DNA of 13,930 nucleotides from NCBI GenBank assembly GCA_020627425.1, contig JAHKXX010000115.1:1-13930 (forward strand), read 5' to 3'. Below are positions 1 through 6,999 of this stretch, piece after piece. The DNA is from a bacterium (GTDB taxonomy: Bacteria > Bacillota > Clostridia > Oscillospirales > Acutalibacteraceae). The notes under the pieces are model-generated. The model worked only from the letters and a program-made list of their open reading frames with translations. It was not told the origin of the DNA and did no database searches. Position 1 is the first letter of the stretch, and each line of letters starts with the position of its first letter. A program made the position numbers and the translations under genes.

Positions 1-885
1 AGTGTGACGCAGATAGAAGAGTGTAAATATGGGAACGCAGTTTCTTTGATGAAAGCAGGAAATTATACTGAGGCTATCACCGCATTTGAAGAGATGAATG
101 GTTACAAGGACAGTGCAGCGCAGATAGTAAACTGTCAGAATGCAATTTATGACAAGGCTGTTTTCTTGATGAATGCAGGAAAGCACGGAGAAGCGATAAC
201 AGCGTTTCAATCACTCAATGGTTATAAGGACAGTGCTGAAAAGAAAAAAGATCTGTACGATAAACATAAAACCGAAATACTGAGATCGGCAAAGGTCGGT
301 GATTATATCGTTTTCGGCTCTTATGAACAGGATAATGATACATCTAATGGTAAAGAAGTCGTTGAATGGCTGGTGTTAGCAAAAGAGGGAGATAAAGCGC
401 TTGTAATAAGCAAATATGCTCTTGACTGCCAGCAATACAACACTTCGTACACGTGCGTAACTTGGGAAACTTGTACGTTGAGGAAATGGCTGAACGGAAC
501 GTTTATGAGCAATGCTTTCACCTCAGAAGAACAGAATATGATTCAGAGTACAACGGTTATAACGTTTACGGGTGACGTTTCTACCTGCACTACAATGGAT
601 AAGATATTCCTGCAGAGCATAACTCAAGTGAACAAATACTTCAGTTCGGATGAAGCAAGAAAATGTGTACCGACAGAATATGCGAAAGCGCAGGGAGCGT
701 GGACAAGTAGCAGTGATTCAGCAGGTGGCAAAGCCACCTGCTGGTGGTGGCTGCGATCGCCTGGCGACTATTCTAACTACGCTGCATGTGTCATCAGTGA
801 CGGCTCCGTCTTTAGCTACGGTCGCGATGTCAACTACGACGGTAACGGCGTCCGTCCCGCTTTGTGGATAGATGTGAAGTCTTGA
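1..885 (+). CDS. TPR-like repeat / DUF6273 protein, 5'-truncated by window edge
   Basis: The frame is open from base 1 (a GTG at 4 is only the first possible start in view), so the true N-terminus lies upstream. Two repeats of about 43 residues, each holding AITAF and ending NGYKDSA, form an alpha-helical TPR-like region (residues 9-85). From about residue 95 (VGDYIVFGSYEQ) to the C-terminus the protein matches the DUF6273 pattern: an EWLVL strand, LRKWLN, then WWLRSPGD and the terminal GVRPALWI. I read DUF6273 as a C-type-lectin or formylglycine-enzyme-like fold seen in Firmicute surface, phage and variable proteins; that is family knowledge plus inference. No catalytic site is recognised. 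The 3' 100 bases have a very different codon pattern from the rest of the gene (see findings). It stops with TGA 94 bp before the HEPN gene. Confidence 0.75.
   Translation, partial: SVTQIEECKYGNAVSLMKAGNYTEAITAFEEMNGYKDSAAQIVNCQNAIYDKAVFLMNAGKHGEAITAFQSLNGYKDSAEKKKDLYDKHKTEILRSAKVGDYIVFGSYEQDNDTSNGKEVVEWLVLAKEGDKALVISKYALDCQQYNTSYTCVTWETCTLRKWLNGTFMSNAFTSEEQNMIQSTTVITFTGDVSTCTTMDKIFLQSITQVNKYFSSDEARKCVPTEYAKAQGAWTSSSDSAGGKATCWWWLRSPGDYSNYAACVISDGSVFSYGRDVNYDGNGVRPALWIDVKS
720..742. repeat. Perfect 10-bp hairpin inside the DUF6273 gene
   Basis: AGCAGGTGGC (720-729) and GCCACCTGCT (733-742) are exact reverse complements separated by AAA. The hairpin lies in coding sequence (residues around AGGKATC) just 5' of the lectin-like tail. 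Such a strong perfect stem is unusual inside an otherwise A+T-rich gene. Confidence 0.7.
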
Positions 886-936
886 TTATTAAGTGTAAAA
901 TTTTAAATTTGATACAGTTGCATTATATAATGATTA

Positions 937-959
937 TGGCGGCTGATAATCAGCCGCCA
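937..959. repeat. Intergenic perfect inverted repeat
   Basis: GGCGGCTGA (938-946) and TCAGCCGCC (950-958) pair perfectly around TAA, with T937-A959 as a tenth pair. No U-run follows on the plus strand (A-rich, then the ribosome binding site of the HEPN gene), so it is not a classical terminator. It could separate expression of the two genes or shield the downstream leader. Confidence 0.55.
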
Positions 960-979
960 AAAAATAAGGAGGAAAAAAA

Positions 980-1615
980 ATGGAAAACGTAAAAAACAAT
1001 AACGAAAAATATTATTCCTACAAAACACAGATAGAAAAATACAATCGGGCTATGCAGGAAGGATTTTATTACGAGGCTATCTTTATTTCCTACGCAATAA
1101 TGGAAGATAGATTGCTGTCTTTCCTTGATAAAACGGGTGTAATAACGCTTGAAAAAGCATTGCAGACTAAAAAGCTTGAAATGACTGAAAAGATCAAGCC
1201 CTTCATATATTATCTGACAAAAAGCGATAACATAAATTTACAGAATATCACCGAAAAAATAAAAATAATAAAATGTATGCTGAAAATGAGCTATGAGGAT
1301 GCAACAGCTTTTGAAACTAAGTATCGTACAGAAATGAATACAGATTGCATGAACGGTTATTTACAGGATCTTTATATGGATATTGACGAGAATATTGATC
1401 GTGACGCAGTAAAAAAGCATTTTAATAAAATGAAAAAATGGTTTGAAAAACGCAACAATCTCATTCATGGTCTTGTTAATAAAACGGCTGATGATGATTT
1501 TGAAATGGAAATCAAAATGATAGCAAATGATTCTGAAAAAATATGGAGATATATTGATAATAACCTTGTCTCAAAGATGAAAAACTGCAAACTGCGCGAA
1601 AAGTATAAGATCTAA
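980..1615 (+). CDS. HEPN-domain protein (putative RNase or RNA-binding)
   Basis: A 211-residue, Lys-rich all-alpha protein. The start is ATG at 980, preceded by a strong AAGGAGG at 966-972. Near the C-terminus is WFEKRNNLIHG, with R158 and H163 forming the R-x4-H signature of HEPN domains; the N-terminal helix YYEAIFISYAIMEDRL (from residue 30) also fits the HEPN four-helix bundle. HEPN proteins are often metal-independent RNases in toxin-antitoxin, abortive infection and CRISPR effectors, the R...H pair being catalytic. The usual partner nucleotidyltransferase (MNT) is not adjacent: upstream is the DUF6273 gene, and downstream, convergent, is a YafQ/DinJ pair. It is A+T-rich compared with the genes to its right, hinting at separate acquisition. 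The family call rests on one motif and helical character; the exact HEPN subfamily is unknown. Confidence 0.65.
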   Translation: MENVKNNNEKYYSYKTQIEKYNRAMQEGFYYEAIFISYAIMEDRLLSFLDKTGVITLEKALQTKKLEMTEKIKPFIYYLTKSDNINLQNITEKIKIIKCMLKMSYEDATAFETKYRTEMNTDCMNGYLQDLYMDIDENIDRDAVKKHFNKMKKWFEKRNNLIHGLVNKTADDDFEMEIKMIANDSEKIWRYIDNNLVSKMKNCKLREKYKI

Positions 1616-1644
1616 TAAAAATCCCCCTCACAACGAGGGGGATT
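1614..1644 (-). terminator. Rho-independent terminator of the toxin-antitoxin operon
   Basis: AATCCCCCTC (1620-1629) pairs with GAGGGGGATT (1635-1644) around a 5-nt loop. Read on the minus strand, the stem is followed by a T-rich tract (complement of 1614-1621), and it begins directly after the toxin stop codon. On the plus strand no U-run follows, so it serves the minus transcript mainly. Confidence 0.8.
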
Positions 1645-1645
1645 A

Positions 1646-1921
1646 TCAGAAATCGAGGTCGGAATGAGTGCCGGTGCGGATGAGGACGAGAACCAATTCA
1701 TCGTTCTGGATCTCATAGACCAGAAGCCAGTCAGGTTCGATATGACATTCGCGCGAGCCGAGATAATTGCCTGTCAGGGCGTGGTCACGGTTCTTTGGCG
1801 GCAAGGGTACGCCTGCGGCGAGCTTATCAACGACAGCCCATAGCTTTTCTTCGTCATAACCGCGCTTTTTCATTAGCTTAAGGTCTTTTTTGAATTTGTT
1901 GTGTACTTTAATCTTCAGCAT
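1646..1921 (-). CDS. yafQ: YafQ-type toxin, RelE-superfamily mRNA interferase
   Basis: A 91-residue basic protein starting at ATG 1921-1919, which overlaps the 3' end of the antitoxin gene (an upstream extension to 1945 lies inside that gene and is not needed). It has the YafQ hallmarks: HALTGNYLGSRECHIEPDWLLVYEI and the C-terminal RTGTHSDLDF. H47, H60, D64 and H86 align with the catalytic and substrate residues H50, H63, D67 and H87 of E. coli YafQ, so the active site appears complete. YafQ enzymes cleave mRNA on the ribosome and are neutralised by a DinJ/RelB antitoxin, here encoded just upstream in the same operon. Translational coupling through the 14-bp overlap would keep toxin output tied to antitoxin translation. 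Confidence 0.9.
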   Translation of the reverse strand: MLKIKVHNKFKKDLKLMKKRGYDEEKLWAVVDKLAAGVPLPPKNRDHALTGNYLGSRECHIEPDWLLVYEIQNDELVLVLIRTGTHSDLDF

Positions 1922-2174
1922 CGAGAGCCTCCCTGAGTGAAGCAACGCTGTCGTAAGCCTTGCTCAAACCGATGCCATTGTGAGCTTCGATAATAGCTCT
2001 TTCGGTCTCCTCGTTGAACCTCGGCTGACGGATAGTGAACGGGATACCGCCGAATGAAATAGCCTGACGCAGAAAGATGTTCATAGCCGTGCTCATATCC
2101 ATCCCGAGAGAAGCAAAAAGCTCCTGAGCCTGAGCCTTTATATCATCGTCTACTCTGATATTTACTGTTGCCAT
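1908..2174 (-). CDS. dinJ: DinJ/RelB-family antitoxin
   Basis: An 88-residue acidic protein. ATG at 2174-2172 follows AAAGGAGC. The N-terminus, MATVNIRVDDDIKAQAQELF, is the beta strand and first helix of a ribbon-helix-helix DNA-binding domain; LGMDMSTAMNIFLRQAI follows, typical of RelB/DinJ. The C-terminal half (FNEETERAIIEAH to LREALDAED) is the segment expected to wrap the toxin. It precedes the toxin gene and overlaps it by 14 bp. It probably represses its own promoter alone and as a complex with the toxin; a small inverted repeat sits between the -35 and -10 boxes. Antitoxin-first order, RHH fold and the YafQ partner make the assignment firm. Confidence 0.9.
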   Translation of the reverse strand: MATVNIRVDDDIKAQAQELFASLGMDMSTAMNIFLRQAISFGGIPFTIRQPRFNEETERAIIEAHNGIGLSKAYDSVASLREALDAED

Positions 2175-2196
2175 AGTACCAGCTCCTTTCTATACA

Positions 2197-2225
2197 ATTA
2201 TAGTACATTATATGTCTGATGTCAA
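2197..2225 (-). promoter_or_regulatory. Consensus sigma-A promoter of the toxin-antitoxin operon
   Basis: On the minus strand, TTGACA (2225-2220) and TATAAT (2202-2197) are separated by exactly 17 bp. Both boxes are perfect consensus and lie 23 bp upstream of the antitoxin start. Confidence 0.85.
2205..2215. promoter_or_regulatory. Candidate autoregulatory operator
   Basis: ACAT-TAT-ATGT is an inverted repeat centred in the spacer of the toxin-antitoxin promoter, where a bound RHH antitoxin would block polymerase. The arms are only 4 bp, so this is a candidate from position and symmetry. It is also close enough to affect the divergent RHH gene at 2253. Confidence 0.4.
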
Positions 2226-2252
2226 CACATCAACAATAAGAAGGTGATACAA

Positions 2253-2447
2253 ATGCCCGAAAAAGAAATACCCAAACTGATAATACCGCCGAAAAAATAC
2301 AAAGGCGAAACAACAGTGATCTCTGTCCGTATGCCGAAGGATATGATAGCCGACCTTGACAAGGTAGCTGAATCGACGGGCAGAACGAGGAACGAACTAA
2401 TGCTGATGTGCATGGAATTTGCACTTAATAATTTGGAAATTGAATGA
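2253..2447 (+). CDS. Small ribbon-helix-helix (CopG/Arc-type) protein
   Basis: A 64-residue protein. ATG at 2253 is preferred over the upstream in-frame GTG at 2244 because that GTG is part of the AAGAAGGTG ribosome binding site. After a Lys/Pro-rich N-terminus, TTVISVRMPKDMIADLDKVA followed by STGRTRNELMLMCMEFALNN is a ribbon-helix-helix fold: a strand for DNA contact, then two helices with the usual S-x-T-R-N-E-L helix start. It ends 15 bp before the SPFH gene, whose ribosome binding site follows directly, so it is probably the first gene of that operon and perhaps its regulator. It is divergent from, and should not be confused with, the antitoxin at 1908-2174. Confidence 0.7.
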   Translation: MPEKEIPKLIIPPKKYKGETTVISVRMPKDMIADLDKVAESTGRTRNELMLMCMEFALNNLEIE

Positions 2448-2462
2448 TTGGAGGAAAATAAA

Positions 2463-4424
2463 ATGAGTAAATTTGTAATCGAATGTCCGAATTGCGGAAA
2501 ATATGCCGAGGCAAGCTCAGGTCTTTTCGGAACGGGGCTGTTCGGCACAAGGAAGATAACCTGCAGCTGCCGTTATACCTTTGACGTAAAAACCAATAAG
2601 CTCGCAAGCCGCAAATGCGCCCACTGCGGAAATGAGGTCGTGTTCGATCAGTCCAAAGGCGACAGCGCGCTTTGCCCCGTCTGTCGGGAGAAAATAAACC
2701 AACAGTCCGATATGACCAGGGTGGAGGAATTTTCCTGTGCTCAGTGCGGCATAAAGCTTATCGCTGCGAAAAATGCTGCAACATATACCTGTCCCGTCTG
2801 TGATTGCGTGAACGATGTACAGAAACAGCTCACGCAGGAGAGAATAAAAAAGGACGGGCTTGCAAGCATAATCAAATACGAGGGCGATAACGAGACACTA
2901 GTCTGGAAACACCCGATAGAGGATTTTAACCTCGGCTCACAGCTCATCGTCCACGAAAGCCAGGAGGCTATTTTCTTCCGCGACGGTCAGGCGCTCGACC
3001 TGTTCGGCGCAGGTCGCTATACCCTCGAAACGCAGCAGCTCCCGATACTCGAAAAGATATACAAGCTCCCGACAGATACGGACGGGACATTCCATTCAGA
3101 GGTTTATTTTGTAAATCAGACTACCCAGATGGGCATAAAATGGGGCACTGACAGCAAGGTGCGCCTGTTCGATCCCGCCTCGGGTATGCATATCGAGATC
3201 GGCGCCAGCGGTGAATTCAATATCCGCGTGACCGATTCGCGCAAGCTGCTGATGAAGCTTGTCGGAACGGTTGACGGAATGAAGCAGGACAGCATTTTCG
3301 GCGGCAAGGGCATCAAGGGCTTTTTCCGTTCTATGATAATGACAAGGGTAAAAACCTTCCTTGCACAGACTATCAAGGACAATGGATATAATATACTCGA
3401 AATAGACTACCGTCTGCAGGAGCTTTCCGACAGTCTGCGCGAGCGCATAAACGCCGATATTGCGGAGTACGGTCTTACTATGCCGGGATTCTTTGTCAAC
3501 AGCGTTATGACTCCCGACGACGATCCGAACTTCCGAAGGATGAAGCAGCAGTATGCCGACCAGTACCTGAAAGTCCGCGAGGAGGAAATAAAGCGCAAGG
3601 AGGCCGAAGCTGCCGCCGAGCGGAAATATGTCGAAGCCCAGACTGCTGCAAGACTGAAAATGATAGGCGCACAGGGCGACGCGGAAAGCGTGAAGATAAA
3701 GGCTCAGGCAGAAGCCGAAGCTTACCGTATGCAGGCGGAAGCCGAGGCAATGGAAATGAAGATGAAGGGCTATACATATCAGCAGGAGACTGCCCGTCAG
3801 GTCGGTCTTGAGGCTATGAAAAACGGCATCACCGGAGAAGGCTACGGCGGCGCTGCGGGCGGACTGGGAGATATTGCAGGTCTTGGCGTGAGCCTCGGAG
3901 CAATGGGCGGCGTTATGAATATGACCAGGGAGGCAATGGCGCCTATGCTCGATACAACTCAGCAGATAGGTCAGGGCGTAATTTCTGCCGCATCGGATAC
4001 ATGGGACTGCCGGTGCGGAAACAAGGGAATAAAGGGTATTTTCTGCAATATGTGCGGCGCCCAGAAGCCGCAGCCGAAGCCGGACGGTGTCTGGGACTGT
4101 GCCTGCGGCAATAAAAATATAATCGGGAAATTCTGTAATATGTGTGGTTCACCCCGTCCCGAGGAAATGAAGAATGATACCTGGGACTGCATCTGCGGCA
4201 ACAAAGGCATAATCGGCAAATTCTGCAATATGTGCGGAAAACCAAAGCCTCAGAAGGATACGTGGGACTGCGCCTGCGGCAATAAAAATATAATCGGGAA
4301 ATTCTGTAACCTTTGCGGTTCTCCGCGCCCTGAGCCCGAGCCTGCGACCTGGGACTGCACCTGCGGAAACAAAGGTATAACCGGAATGTTCTGCAATAAC
4401 TGCGGAAAAAGAAAGGATGGTTGA
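2463..4424 (+). CDS. SPFH/Band-7 domain protein with multiple zinc ribbons
   Basis: A 653-residue protein starting at ATG 2463; GGAGG at 2451-2455 decides this start over the in-frame TTG at 2448. The N-terminus carries three cysteine-pair zinc-binding units (C8/C11 with C34/C36; C52/C55 with C71/C74; C92/C95 with a CPVC near 110). Residues about 150-350 are an SPFH/Band-7-like domain of the kind annotated as virion core protein YdjI (GRYTLETQQLPILEKIY, GEFNIRVTDSRKLL). A long Ala/Glu-rich helix follows (about 370-470), likely a coiled coil for oligomerisation. After a Gly-rich linker come five zinc ribbons, each C-x-C-x9-C-x2-C in a WDCxCGNKG context. SPFH proteins build membrane-associated rings or scaffolds; there is no TM segment here, so the next gene may provide the anchor. 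Function is otherwise unknown. Confidence 0.8.
   Translation: MSKFVIECPNCGKYAEASSGLFGTGLFGTRKITCSCRYTFDVKTNKLASRKCAHCGNEVVFDQSKGDSALCPVCREKINQQSDMTRVEEFSCAQCGIKLIAAKNAATYTCPVCDCVNDVQKQLTQERIKKDGLASIIKYEGDNETLVWKHPIEDFNLGSQLIVHESQEAIFFRDGQALDLFGAGRYTLETQQLPILEKIYKLPTDTDGTFHSEVYFVNQTTQMGIKWGTDSKVRLFDPASGMHIEIGASGEFNIRVTDSRKLLMKLVGTVDGMKQDSIFGGKGIKGFFRSMIMTRVKTFLAQTIKDNGYNILEIDYRLQELSDSLRERINADIAEYGLTMPGFFVNSVMTPDDDPNFRRMKQQYADQYLKVREEEIKRKEAEAAAERKYVEAQTAARLKMIGAQGDAESVKIKAQAEAEAYRMQAEAEAMEMKMKGYTYQQETARQVGLEAMKNGITGEGYGGAAGGLGDIAGLGVSLGAMGGVMNMTREAMAPMLDTTQQIGQGVISAASDTWDCRCGNKGIKGIFCNMCGAQKPQPKPDGVWDCACGNKNIIGKFCNMCGSPRPEEMKNDTWDCICGNKGIIGKFCNMCGKPKPQKDTWDCACGNKNIIGKFCNLCGSPRPEPEPATWDCTCGNKGITGMFCNNCGKRKDG
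4002..4406 (+). repeat. Five tandem zinc-ribbon coding repeats
   Basis: Repeat cores begin at 4002, 4092, 4192, 4263 and 4350, each encoding about 19 residues with a C-x-C-x9-C-x2-C pattern plus a variable Pro/Lys/Glu linker. The cores starting at 4092 and 4263 are nearly identical at DNA level for 47 nt (one difference), 171 nt apart, while cores 3 and 5 resemble each other. This A-B-A-B pattern suggests recent duplication of a two-repeat unit. Confidence 0.8.
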
Positions 4425-4426
4425 CT

Positions 4427-5134
4427 ATGAAGATGAGTAAAAATGCTGTCAGGATACTTGTATTTGCCGGACTTGCGCTTGTGGTGTTCAATGTGATCGC
4501 ATTTGTTGTTCCCTTTGCGAGGGGTGCGACCTTCTGGGCAGCCTATATATTCGGGATGATTGCGATAATATCACAGCTTGCAGTGATGAAGCTTGCCTTT
4601 AACGGAACCGAAAGCATCAGAAGTAAATTCTACGGCTTCCCCGTTGCGCGTATCGGCGTTATCTACGGAATATGTCAGATTCTCCTTAGCTTTGCGGCAA
4701 TGGCTCTCTCTCCGTTTATCCCGATGTGGATACCTATGATAATATTTATCGTTATGCTTGCTGCTGCGGCGGCAGGTATGATCGGCGCTGATATGGTGCG
4801 CGAGGAGATAGAGCATCAGGACAAAAAGCTTGTCAAAGATGTCAGCAATATGAGGGAATTGCAGTCTAAAATAAGCCTTATAGTTTCTCAGGCGGATTGC
4901 GGCGAAGAGTTAAAGTCGGCGCTCGCTAAGCTCGGCGAGGATATAAAATACAGCGACCCCGTCAGCAACCCTGCAACGGAAAAGATAGAAAATGAGCTTC
5001 TGATCTCCATTGATGAGCTGCAAAAGGCAGTCATTGAAGGAGAAGAAGCGGCGGCTCTTGCCCTGTGCAGAAAAATAAGCGGCACCCTTGCGGAGAGGAA
5101 CAGACTCTGCAAGCTGAATAAAAATACAAAATAA
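4427..5134 (+). CDS. Four-helix membrane protein with cytosolic helical tail
   Basis: A 235-residue protein. I chose ATG 4427 (AAAGGA at 4412-4417) over the TTG at 4421, which overlaps the previous stop; ATG 4433 is also possible. Four hydrophobic segments lie at about residues 10-30 (ILVFAGLALVVFNVIAFVV), 36-58, 74-96 and 98-122. A charged, helical soluble tail of about 110 residues follows (EEIEHQDKKLVKDVSNMREL onward). I do not recognise a named family. It begins 2 bp after the SPFH gene and ends 16 bp before the TIR gene, so all three are almost certainly co-transcribed. The inferred role is to place the SPFH/TIR proteins at the membrane. Nothing enzymatic is visible. Confidence 0.75.
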   Translation: MKMSKNAVRILVFAGLALVVFNVIAFVVPFARGATFWAAYIFGMIAIISQLAVMKLAFNGTESIRSKFYGFPVARIGVIYGICQILLSFAAMALSPFIPMWIPMIIFIVMLAAAAAGMIGADMVREEIEHQDKKLVKDVSNMRELQSKISLIVSQADCGEELKSALAKLGEDIKYSDPVSNPATEKIENELLISIDELQKAVIEGEEAAALALCRKISGTLAERNRLCKLNKNTK

Positions 5135-5150
5135 TGGGCGGAAAACAAAA

Positions 5151-6639
5151 ATGGCAGTTCTGAAATGTAAGATGTGCGGAGCAAATCTGAATATTGAAGA
5201 AGGTGCGACGGTCGCGGTCTGCGAATACTGCGACACCCAGCAGACTGTACCCGTAGCGAATGACGAAAAGAAAATGACTCTCTTTTCCCGCGCCAACAGG
5301 CTCCGTGCGGATTGTGAATTCGACAAGGCGGCAGGCATCTATGAAAGCATCGTTAGTGAATTTCCGGAGGAGGCAGAGGCATATTTGGGACTTATCCTCT
5401 GCAAATACGGCATTGAATATGTTGACGATCCGGCAACAGGAAAGAAAATACCTACCTGTCACCGTTCATCTTTTGACAGCATAATGGACGATCCTGATTT
5501 TGAGCAGACAATGGAATATGCCGATGCTGTTGCACGCAAGGTCTATCGTGAGGAGGCAAAATACATAGACGGCGTTCAGAAGGGTATTCTTGAAATATCC
5601 GGCAGGGAAGAGCCTTATGACATTTTTATCTGCTACAAGGAGACTGACGACAGGCAGCCGCACCGTTGACAGTGTTATCGCTCAGGATATCTACGATATG
5701 CTGACCTCCAACGGATACCGTGTGTTCTTTGCCCGCGTGACGCTTGAAGATAAGCTCGGCACAGCGTATGAGCCGTATATATTCGCGGCTCTCAACAGCG
5801 CAAAAATAATGCTCGCTGTCGGTACGGATTATGAATACTACAATGCAGTCTGGGTAAAGAATGAATGGGGCCGTTTCCTTGCTATGATGGCAAAGGACAA
5901 GACAAAGGTTCTCATCCCCTGCTACAAGGATATTGACACATACGACATTCCCAAGGAATTCAAGCATCTCCAGGCTCAGGATATGGGCAAGGTCGGCGCT
6001 ATGCAGGATCTGCTGAGGGGTATCAAAAAGATATTCCCGAAGGCAACGGGGACGGTTGTACAGCAGCCTGCTGCTCCTGTTGTGCAGATGGGGCAGGGCG
6101 GAACAAATGTAAGCTCTCTTTTGCAGCGAGTGTTTATGTTCCTTGAGGACGGTGACTTTAATAGCGCAGATCAGTACAGCGAGAAGGTTTTGGATATTGA
6201 CCCGCAGAACGGAGAGGCTTATCTTGTAAAGCTTATGGCTGAGTTTAATGTCAGAAAGAGGGAAGAATTCAAAGATCAGAATAAGCCTTTCGATAATAGC
6301 CTAAATTACCGAAAAATCCTGCGCTTAGGTGATGAGACTCTTAAAACTGAGGTTCTGGGATATATTAGCAGTATCAATGAGAGCTTTGTTATTGTGAATA
6401 ATATACTGATAAAACATAAAGGTTCTGATAGGAATATAGTTATCCCCGACAGCGTGACGAGTATTGGAAGCAGTGCATTTTGTGGTTGCAAAAGCCTGAC
6501 CTCCGTCATCATCCCCGATAGCGTGACGAGTATAGGCAACAGAGCATTTTATAAATGCGAAAGCCTGACTTCTGTCAGACAGCCGAAGAATGTTAATATT
6601 TGAGAAGATGCATTTGACGATACGAAAGTAAATCTGTAA
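5151..6639 (+). pseudogene. Zinc-ribbon/TPR/TIR/BspA-LRR protein, frameshifted and with in-frame TGA
   Basis: Starts at ATG 5151. The first frame encodes a zinc ribbon (C6, C9, C24, C27), a TPR-like helical region (about 40-75) and the start of a TIR domain (YDIFICYKETDD), then stops at 5669. The next frame, from about 5653, resumes GSRTVDSVIAQDIYDML and continues through FFARVTLEDKLGTAYEPYIF. Homologues of this TIR family read roughly ETDD-S-G-x-R-T, so about 2 bases are missing near 5652. The glutamate in YEPYI (codon 5770-5772) aligns with the catalytic Glu of NAD-cleaving TIRs such as SARM1. Two BspA-type leucine-rich repeats follow (IPDSVTSIG). An in-frame TGA (6601-6603) sits where these repeats usually have Gly; EDAFDDTKVNL then continues to a TAA at 6637. 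The restored protein would be about 495 residues. The domain calls are strong; whether the lesions are real or sequencing errors is open. Confidence 0.75.
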
Positions 6640-6892
6640 AAATGATAACCGGCTGAGTATTTTCAGCCTGCTGCAAAGCTATGAAGGCGCTTGCGGATAG
6701 GTTACATATCGGGAAATGAGGAAAGCCGCTCGTGCTATACGCTCATTGAAGAATCTTTATCCGATAATCAACTACCATATCACTAGCGGCGACATCGAGT
6801 AAGTGACAGAAAAGCTTGACAATGGATTGTTATTTTGTGCAGTGCCGAGCAATTTCTTGACCGGATCAGAGCTTCATTCAGTGTATAAATAA
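6638..6892 (+). pseudogene. Possible decayed ORF remnant between the TIR gene and its terminator
   Basis: One frame reads 85 codons with only two internal stops (a TAG after about 18 codons, a TAA after about 52) and ends at a TAA just 3 bp before a terminator hairpin. It contains protein-like stretches such as VTYREMRKAARAIRSLKN and LDNGLLFCAVPSNFLTGSE. I do not recognise a family. Two or fewer stops in 85 codons is not rare by chance, so this is weak; the stretch may simply be the 3' untranslated region. Nothing else is seen in this 250-bp interval apart from a weak 6-bp stem at 6651-6668. Confidence 0.2.
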
Positions 6893-6895
6893 TCC

Positions 6896-6940
6896 AGCAG
6901 ACCGTTGTGCCGATACACGCGGTCTGCTTTCATTTTGTTT
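6896..6940 (+). terminator. Rho-independent terminator closing the SPFH/TIR operon
   Basis: AGCAGACCG (6896-6904) pairs with CGGTCTGCT (6920-6928) around a 15-nt loop, followed by a T-rich tract to 6940. It lies between the convergent TIR operon and the minus-strand flavoprotein gene, whose frameshift-extended end is at 6950. Confidence 0.75.
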
Positions 6941-6999
6941 AGGGATGCCCTATATTGTAAATTTAAATCCTTCTTTGAACATGTCGCCGGCTCTGCCGC

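Noticed and set aside
903..931. Promoter for the HEPN gene (TATAAT at 926-931)
   Set aside because: The -10 is perfect, but the only near -35 (TTGATA at 909) is just 11 bp away and the correctly spaced hexamer is poor; not supported enough to list.
1620..1644. Bidirectional terminator also serving the HEPN gene
   Set aside because: The plus-strand stem is followed by ATCAG rather than a U-run; only the minus-strand direction is supported.
3912..4406. CRISPR-like array from the regularly spaced repeats
   Set aside because: The repeats are in-frame zinc-ribbon codons with unequal spacing and protein-level conservation.
3943..4491. 182-codon minus-strand ORF opposite the zinc-ribbon repeats
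   Set aside because: A shadow of the repetitive sense-strand coding region; its Arg/Tyr/Cys repeats are simply the antisense of the ribbon repeats.
5590..6603. Separate second TIR gene starting at ATG 5590
   Set aside because: The first ~60 bases of that frame are out of phase with the TIR domain; the sense begins only at about 5653, so it is the frameshifted continuation of the gene at 5151.
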